Shown here piece after piece: positions 22,059 through 26,711 of a stretch of DNA of 26,711 nt; positions within the stretch are counted from its first letter, which is position 1; every line of letters starts with the position of its first letter. The position numbers and the translations under genes were made by a program. The DNA comes from Solirubrobacterales bacterium (GTDB lineage Bacteria > Actinomycetota > Thermoleophilia > Solirubrobacterales > Solirubrobacteraceae): NCBI GenBank assembly GCA_027314825.1, contig DAHVAB010000002.1:1-26711 (forward strand). The letters are read 5' to 3'. Below the pieces are notes generated by a model. The model was not told where the DNA came from. It worked only from the letters and a program-made list of their open reading frames with translations, and did not search any database.

Positions 22059-24257
22059 CTATGCCTCCCTGCCCGTGAGATGGAAGATGCCCTGCTCGTC
22101 GAGGGTGGCGGCGCGCCCCGGCGGGATCGCGAAAGTCGTCGCGGAGTGCTCGACGATCGCCGGGCCGCTCAGCGTGGCGCCGCCGCCGAGCTGCTCCAGC
22201 TGGAAGATCTCGGTATCGGTGAGCTCGCCTTCGCTGGCCCGACCCCAGTGCACCGGACGCCTCGCCTTCGCGGGCGGCGGGCCGGCGGCGGGCGGGAGCT
22301 GCGGCAGCGCCGGCTTCTCCACGTCCACGCTGCCGTGCACGATCGCGTGAGTGATCAGGTAGCCGAGCTCGGGCGAGCGGGCCGATGAGGCGTACACCTT
22401 CGCGTATGCCGCCTCGAAGGCGGCGATCAGATCGTCCACCTCGGCCGCGCTCGCGATCGCCGGGTGCGGGGAGATCAGCTCGATGTCGTTGAGCTGTCCG
22501 TAGTACTGCATCCTCACCGCGCTGGTGTACCGGACCTGATCGTCGTCTATCGCGGACTTCGCCATCTCCGCGGCCACGCGCGCCCGCAGCAGCTGCCATG
22601 CGCCGGTCAGCATCGCGCCGATCCCGGCCTTCTGCTCGTCGCCGAAGGCGGGCAGCAACGGCAGGTCGACCGTGCTCTCATAGCGGTAGTCGAGGTCCGC
22701 GCAGGCGCACCCGAACGCGGAGAACCCGGCTGCCCATGCGGGCACGAGCACCTCCCGGTAGCTCACCGCCTCGGTGTAGCCGGCCACGTGCAGCGGGCCG
22801 CCGCCGCCGTAGCAGAGCAGGGTGTAATCGGCGGGCGCGTAGCCCTTGCCGAGAATCTGGCCGACCGCCTCGTTTCGCAGCGTCTGCTCGAAGAGCTCGA
22901 TCACCCCGGCGGCGGCCGCCTCCACGCTCAGGCCGAGCGGCCTCGCGAGCTGGCGCTCGACCGCGTCCCTGGCGGGCGCCACGGCGAGCTCGATCTCGCC
23001 GCCCAGGAAGTAGTCGGGATTGATCCGGCCGAGCACAAGGTTCAGGTCCGTGATCGAGATCGTCTCCGTGCCGCCCTCCGGCCAGCAGACACCGATTCGC
23101 GATCCGGCCGAGTCGGGGCCGAGCTCGGGGCGGCCCGAGTTCGGGTTCACACGCACGAACGAGCCGGTCCCGGCGCCGATCGAGTCGACCCTCACCAGCG
23201 GGATGCTGAGCAGCATCCGAGCGATGTCCGGCGTCTGGGTGACCTCGAAGCGCCCGTCGGTGATCAGGGCGATGTCGAACGAGGTGCCGCCGATGTCGGT
23301 GCACAGCACGTTGGTGAGACCCATCCGCCGGGCGAGCGCCTGTCCGCCGACCACGCCGCCGATCGGCCCGGAGACGAGCGTGCGCCCCAGCTCGCTGGTC
23401 TCGATCGAGACGGTGCCGCCATGGGCGGACATCACGCGCAGCTCGAAGCGGGCGCCGTGGCGCCTGGTCGTCTCGCGCACAGCCTTCAACGTCGTCCGGG
23501 AGGGCTCGGCGGCGTACGCCTCCACCACGGTCGAGTTCAAGCGGGGCAGATCGCGCCGCATGGGGTAGAGAGTGGAGGAGAGGAAGACGGGGACGCTGCC
23601 GTTCGATCCCTGGGCCCGCTTGGCCTCTTCGATCAGCTCTGCGACTCGCTGCTCGTGGGCCGGGTTGCGGTAGGAGAACAGCAGTGACACGACGATCCCG
23701 TCCACGCCTTCGCCCAGCAGCTCCTGCGCCGCCTCTGTGACGTCCTGCTCGCGCAGCGGCAGCACCTCCTGGCCGAACACGTCGATCCGTCCCCGCACGC
23801 CCTTCATCCGCTGCCGCGGCACGAGCGGCTCATTATGGAAGTGGGTGGCCAGGTGCAGGCGATCGGAGTAGGAGTAGCCGAGGTAGGTCTGGATGCCGCG
23901 CTCCAGGCGCAGGTAGTCCTCATGCCCGGCGGTGACGATGCAGCCGACCCTGAGTCCTTCGCGTGAGAGCAGCCGGTTCAGCATCGCCGTGCCCGAGTAG
24001 ATGCCCGAGACGATCGAAGGGAACGCCTCCTCGGGTGTGGAGTCCCATTGGGCGAGCGCGTCGTGCGCCGAGGCGATGAAACCGAGCGACTCGTCCTGCG
24101 GGGTGGTCTGCGCCTTGCCGACCACGAAGCGGCCGCTCTGATCGACGATGAACGTGTCCGTCATCGTCCCGCCCGCATCGATCGCGAGCACGCGCGGCAT
24201 CTTCGCGCCGTGCTCAGGCACCGCTGCGGCCCCGCTCATGTGCCGGGATCCGGCCAT
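22059..24257 (-). CDS. Acetone carboxylase-type beta (HyuA, ATP-hydrolysing) subunit
   Basis: 732 residues of the hydantoinase/oxoprolinase A family. The actin-like ATPase phosphate loops are visible: LAIDAGGTMTDTFIVD at 24-39 and CTDIGGTSFDIAL at 319-331, with SGPIGGVVGG at 296-305 and DSIGAGTGSFVRV at about 358-370. HyuA_N, hydantoinase A and C-terminal parts are all present, and the length is usual. In acetone carboxylase this subunit activates substrate and bicarbonate by phosphorylation and works in a complex with alpha and gamma, here encoded directly downstream. Three in-frame ATGs compete (24257, 24239, 24200); the last sits just before the conserved PRVLAIDAGG and is the best match to family N termini. 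No dedicated regulator gene is visible next to it. Confidence 0.88.
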   Translation of the reverse strand: MAGSRHMSGAAAVPEHGAKMPRVLAIDAGGTMTDTFIVDQSGRFVVGKAQTTPQDESLGFIASAHDALAQWDSTPEEAFPSIVSGIYSGTAMLNRLLSREGLRVGCIVTAGHEDYLRLERGIQTYLGYSYSDRLHLATHFHNEPLVPRQRMKGVRGRIDVFGQEVLPLREQDVTEAAQELLGEGVDGIVVSLLFSYRNPAHEQRVAELIEEAKRAQGSNGSVPVFLSSTLYPMRRDLPRLNSTVVEAYAAEPSRTTLKAVRETTRRHGARFELRVMSAHGGTVSIETSELGRTLVSGPIGGVVGGQALARRMGLTNVLCTDIGGTSFDIALITDGRFEVTQTPDIARMLLSIPLVRVDSIGAGTGSFVRVNPNSGRPELGPDSAGSRIGVCWPEGGTETISITDLNLVLGRINPDYFLGGEIELAVAPARDAVERQLARPLGLSVEAAAAGVIELFEQTLRNEAVGQILGKGYAPADYTLLCYGGGGPLHVAGYTEAVSYREVLVPAWAAGFSAFGCACADLDYRYESTVDLPLLPAFGDEQKAGIGAMLTGAWQLLRARVAAEMAKSAIDDDQVRYTSAVRMQYYGQLNDIELISPHPAIASAAEVDDLIAAFEAAYAKVYASSARSPELGYLITHAIVHGSVDVEKPALPQLPPAAGPPPAKARRPVHWGRASEGELTDTEIFQLEQLGGGATLSGPAIVEHSATTFAIPPGRAATLDEQGIFHLTGREA

Positions 24258-24267
24258 GACCTGATCA

Positions 24268-24273
24268 AGGCTA
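24268..24273 (-). promoter_or_regulatory. -10-like TAGCCT for the carboxylase operon
   Basis: On the minus strand TAGCCT lies ten bases before ATG 24257. It is weak, with no convincing -35. Listed as the only -10-like hexamer close to the operon start. Confidence 0.25.
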
Positions 24274-24345
24274 CTCCGCTCGCGGCGATCTGCATAGTCT
24301 GCTTACCGGTCGCGGGCCGAGGAATCCTGGAGTGCTCGCGTGTGG

Positions 24346-24447
24346 GCGCCACGTGGTCGCGGGGCGAGGAATCCGGGGTCGCGGGGCGACGAATCCGGGG
24401 TCGCGGGGCGACGAATCCGGGCGCGCTGGCGCGCGCGCGCCACGTGG
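24346..24447. repeat. 22-bp tandem array flanked by an 11-bp direct repeat
   Basis: Three head-to-tail copies of a 22-bp unit lie at 24357-24378, 24379-24400 and 24401-24421 (TCGCGGGGCGACGAATCCGG plus two G). The first has one C-to-G change and the last is one base short. A more diverged fourth copy lies at 24310-24330. The block is bracketed by GCGCCACGTGG at 24346-24356 and 24437-24447, each containing the palindrome CACGTG. It lies in the 308-bp gap between the divergent carboxylase operon and a secreted-protein gene. Confidence 0.8.
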
Positions 24448-24459
24448 CTCGCGCCGAAG

Positions 24460-24487
24460 TTCATCTGGACGGAACGGTGTGTATCAT
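24460..24487 (+). promoter_or_regulatory. Possible promoter for the secreted repeat protein
   Basis: TTCATC at 24460-24465 and TATCAT at 24482-24487 with a 16-base spacer resemble a housekeeping -35/-10 pair. The start site would be near 24494, giving a 5' leader of about 70 nt and the GGAGG at 24552-24556 before ATG 24566. Confidence 0.35.
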
Positions 24488-24565
24488 CGGCTCGGACCGC
24501 TGGGCTCGGTCGCGGCCGGCTCATCGGGGGGATTGGCGGACACGACTCATCGGAGGCGGACTCTT

Positions 24566-26711
24566 ATGCGCTGGAAGAACCTCGCCGTTGTACTTGCTGT
24601 TACCGCGTCGGCGGCGCTTGCCGCGCCGGGACTGGCTGTGGCCGGCTCCGCGCCAGCGGCCCCGACGCCTGTCAACACGGCCGCGCCGACGCTGAGCGGC
24701 AGCCCGGCCGTCGGGCAGACGCTCACGTGCTCCACCGGCAGCTGGTCGGGCAATCCGGGCGGCTTCTCGTACGCCTGGCTGCGCGACGGCGCGCCGATCC
24801 CGGGTCAGACCGGGAGCACCTACGTTGTACAGGCAGCCGATCAGGGCCAGTCGATCTCCTGCCGGGTGGTCGCCTCCAGCGGTGGCGGCGAATACACGAT
24901 CGTGGGGGTGCCGAGCGGGTCCTACACGGTCGAATTCGAATCGGAAGAAGGCAACTACCTGCCCCAGTACTTCAACGGCCAGGCGACCGCAAGCGGCGCC
25001 AACGCCGTTTCCGTGACCGCGCCGAACACCACCGGCGCCGTCAACGCGGAACTGCACCCGGGCGGGCAGATCACGGGCAAGGTGAGCTCGGCCAGCACGC
25101 ATGCGGGGATCTCCGAAGTCTCGGCGTGCGCCGCTGCTGAAGTCGCGCCGAGAGAATTCGCAAGCAAATGCGCCTCCACGAATGCCGCCGGCGAATACAC
25201 GATCAGCGGGCTGCCCAGCGCGACCTACACGATCAACTACTCGGACTTCGTCTGCGACGAAACGATCTGTGCCGAGCAGGAATACCTTCCCGTGAGCGAG
25301 GGCGGCGTGACGGTCACCGCGCCGAGCACGACGGCCAACACCAACGTCGAACTGCAGCCGGGCGGAAGGATCTCCGGCAAGGTGAGCTCGGAGACGAGCC
25401 ACCAGGGCCTCGCCAACACAGAGGTGTGCGCCATCGTGGAATCCGGCTCAGGAGAAGGAGGCGCCTACTGCACGGTGACCAACGGCGCGGGCGAATACAC
25501 GGTGGTCGGACTGCCGAGCGCGACCTATGCGGTGGTCGACTCGGACTATGTCTGCAACGGGGGGCTCTGTGCGCCGGGGGAATACCAGGCCTCGAGCGTC
25601 CCGCATGTGCCTGTCAGCGCACCGAGCACGACGTCAGGCATCGACCCGGAACTCCAGCTCGGGGGCAAGATCGCCGGCAAGGTGACTCCGGAAGGCTCCG
25701 CAAACGGGATCCCGGGTGTGCAGGTCTGCGCCGGTGCGGATTGCGCGACAAGCAACGGCTCTGGCGAATACACGATCATCGGGCTTGCGAGCGGCTCCTA
25801 CACCGTGGAATTCGACCCTTACGGCACGCCGTACCTCCCGCACAAATTCCCGTCGTCCGTGTCGGTGAACGCCCCGTCCACGACCAGCGGGATCAACGGC
25901 GCACTCGAAGAAGGAGGCAGGATATCCGGCAAGGTCACGCCGGCCGGATCGGCCGCCGGGCTTGCGAACGTCGAAGTGTGCGCCGACGGCGAAGGGTCCC
26001 GTAGCTGCGGGCTGACGAACGCCGCGGGGGAATACACGATCGTCGGGCTCGCCAGCGGCTCCTACACAGTGTCCTTCTCGGCGTACACCTGCTCGGGAGA
26101 AGGCTGCGTGCAGCAGGACTACCTCGAAGACTCCAGGTCCGGCGTGTCGGTGACGGCGCCCAACACGACCTCGGCGATCGACGCGGGGCTGCAGCCCGCC
26201 GGGCAGATCACCGGACGCGTGACGGATGCCTCCACGCACTCCGCGATCGGGGGCGTCGACGTATGCGCGTATCCGAGTCCCGGCTCGGAAAGCCAGTTCT
26301 TCGGCTGCGCCAGCACCAACGGCGGGGGGAGCGCGTCGGCGGCCGCGACCAGCAACGCGCTGGCCGTGCCGGCTCCTGTGGTGCCGATCGCCTCCTTCAC
26401 ACAGACCAAGCACCCGAGGTTCAACCCGAGGACGGGCGAGCTCGAATTCTTCTTCGAGGTCTCAAACCCCGGTACCTTCGACTGGAGCCTGTTCTTCCCG
26501 AACGCGAACATCGGGTTCGCCTCCTCGGCTGGCATGCGCGGGCACGCCGCGCGCGCGCACGCGGCTGCCAGCAAGCACCACAGCCATCACAAGGGCCACC
26601 ACAAGGGCCATCACAAGGGCCGTCATAAGGGCCACTCCCACGCCAGGAAGTGCAAGACCGGGCAGGTCAAGCACAGGGGCAAGTGTGTGCCGAAGCTCGT
26701 CCCGTTCGCGA
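24566..26711 (+). CDS. Secreted protein of carboxypeptidase-regulatory-like repeats, 3' end beyond window
   Basis: Open from ATG 24566 (GGAGG ten bases upstream) to the window end, 715 codons without a stop. A signal peptide (about 1-27) is followed by an Ig-like domain (about 37-102) containing TLTCSTGSWSGNPGGFSYAW and SISCRVVAS. Then come about six repeats of the carboxypeptidase-D regulatory-like type, each built as GG-x-I-x-G-K-V ... V-C-A ... C-x-x-T-N-x-x-GEYTI-x-GLxSGxYTV ... APxTT. Most carry Cys pairs. The first repeat lacks its first half and the last lacks its GEYTI half. A short F-T-Q-T-K-H-P-R-F-N-P segment and a His/Lys/Gly-rich stretch follow, then CKTGQVKHRGKCV. Probably a surface or extracellular protein; ligand unknown. 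Glu codons are 30 GAA to 6 GAG. Confidence 0.85.
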   Translation, partial: MRWKNLAVVLAVTASAALAAPGLAVAGSAPAAPTPVNTAAPTLSGSPAVGQTLTCSTGSWSGNPGGFSYAWLRDGAPIPGQTGSTYVVQAADQGQSISCRVVASSGGGEYTIVGVPSGSYTVEFESEEGNYLPQYFNGQATASGANAVSVTAPNTTGAVNAELHPGGQITGKVSSASTHAGISEVSACAAAEVAPREFASKCASTNAAGEYTISGLPSATYTINYSDFVCDETICAEQEYLPVSEGGVTVTAPSTTANTNVELQPGGRISGKVSSETSHQGLANTEVCAIVESGSGEGGAYCTVTNGAGEYTVVGLPSATYAVVDSDYVCNGGLCAPGEYQASSVPHVPVSAPSTTSGIDPELQLGGKIAGKVTPEGSANGIPGVQVCAGADCATSNGSGEYTIIGLASGSYTVEFDPYGTPYLPHKFPSSVSVNAPSTTSGINGALEEGGRISGKVTPAGSAAGLANVEVCADGEGSRSCGLTNAAGEYTIVGLASGSYTVSFSAYTCSGEGCVQQDYLEDSRSGVSVTAPNTTSAIDAGLQPAGQITGRVTDASTHSAIGGVDVCAYPSPGSESQFFGCASTNGGGSASAAATSNALAVPAPVVPIASFTQTKHPRFNPRTGELEFFFEVSNPGTFDWSLFFPNANIGFASSAGMRGHAARAHAAASKHHSHHKGHHKGHHKGRHKGHSHARKCKTGQVKHRGKCVPKLVPFA
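26585..26632 (+). repeat. 12-bp tandem repeat encoding His-Lys-Gly motif
   Basis: Four copies of a 12-bp unit (CATCACAAGGGC and close variants) at 26585, 26597, 26609 and 26621 encode a run of HHKG-type units near the protein's C-terminal part. This could bind metal ions or anionic wall polymers, and can change copy number by slippage. Confidence 0.75.

Noticed and set aside
22464..23687. 407-codon plus-strand open frame
   Set aside because: Antisense to the HyuA-type subunit, which has clear ATPase motifs on the other strand.
24357..24421. CRISPR-like interpretation of the 22-bp repeats
   Set aside because: The units abut with no spacers and there are no cas genes, so this is a simple tandem repeat.
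1..26711. tRNA/rRNA genes, prophage or insertion sequences
   Set aside because: I recognised no T-loop/acceptor pattern, no rRNA core sequence, no integrase or transposase, and no terminal inverted repeats with target duplication.

Overview
The window is high-GC DNA with dense G/C-ending codons, GTG starts and long shadow frames. Its gene content is that of a GC-rich actinobacterium. I favour the Thermoleophilia/Solirubrobacterales because of the secreted Cys-x5-Cys repeat protein, the Cys/His/Lys-rich surface-protein tail, the ECF41 sigma factor and DUF5661. That taxonomic call is inference. I recognise no tRNA, rRNA, CRISPR array, phage gene or transposase.

Layout. 1-2072: end of a GntR-type regulator, a CrtA-like (spheroidene monooxygenase family) protein, a broken antitoxin, a small possible membrane ORF, and an intact ribbon-helix-helix/MazF toxin-antitoxin pair. 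2352-3883: an ECF sigma factor with a SnoaL-like C-terminal domain, then an AHSA1/SRPBCC protein and a strong hairpin. 3959-6992: a compact PadR-led operon (PadR, membrane protein, small protein, ABC ATPase, ABC-2 permease) with overlapping or near-overlapping genes. 7067-9486: an FAD/NAD oxidoreductase divergent from an ECF41 (SigJ-like) sigma factor. The intergenic region carries two divergent copies of the ECF41 promoter motif TGTCACA-N16-(C/T)GTC, so this looks like a self-contained regulator/target unit.

9488-12317 is a zone of gene decay. It holds an MFS exporter cut off right after the sigma stop, a 3-hydroxyisobutyrate-dehydrogenase-like gene lacking its Rossmann half, and the last 44 codons of a VapC-type PIN toxin. 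Between them are an intact small secreted protein and an O-methyltransferase. 12317-18605: two divergent secreted proteins, each with seven propeller-type repeats (seven RCC1 repeats; seven Cys-x5-Cys repeats). 18714-18998: a DUF5661 protein.

19194-24257: a two-gene carboxylase operon of the acetone carboxylase/hydantoinase family. The first gene encodes the HyuA/beta-type ATPase. The second encodes a HyuB/alpha-type subunit fused in one polypeptide to a zinc-ribbon acetone-carboxylase gamma domain. 24566-26711: the start of a secreted protein of carboxypeptidase-regulatory-like repeats with a His/Lys-rich end, running off the window. A 22-bp tandem repeat array lies upstream of it.

Two window-wide patterns stand out. 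Several genes have a TAnnnT -10-like hexamer only 6-8 nt before the ATG, suggesting leaderless transcripts. The two largest secreted proteins use GAA for Glu far more than their neighbours, which use GAG.
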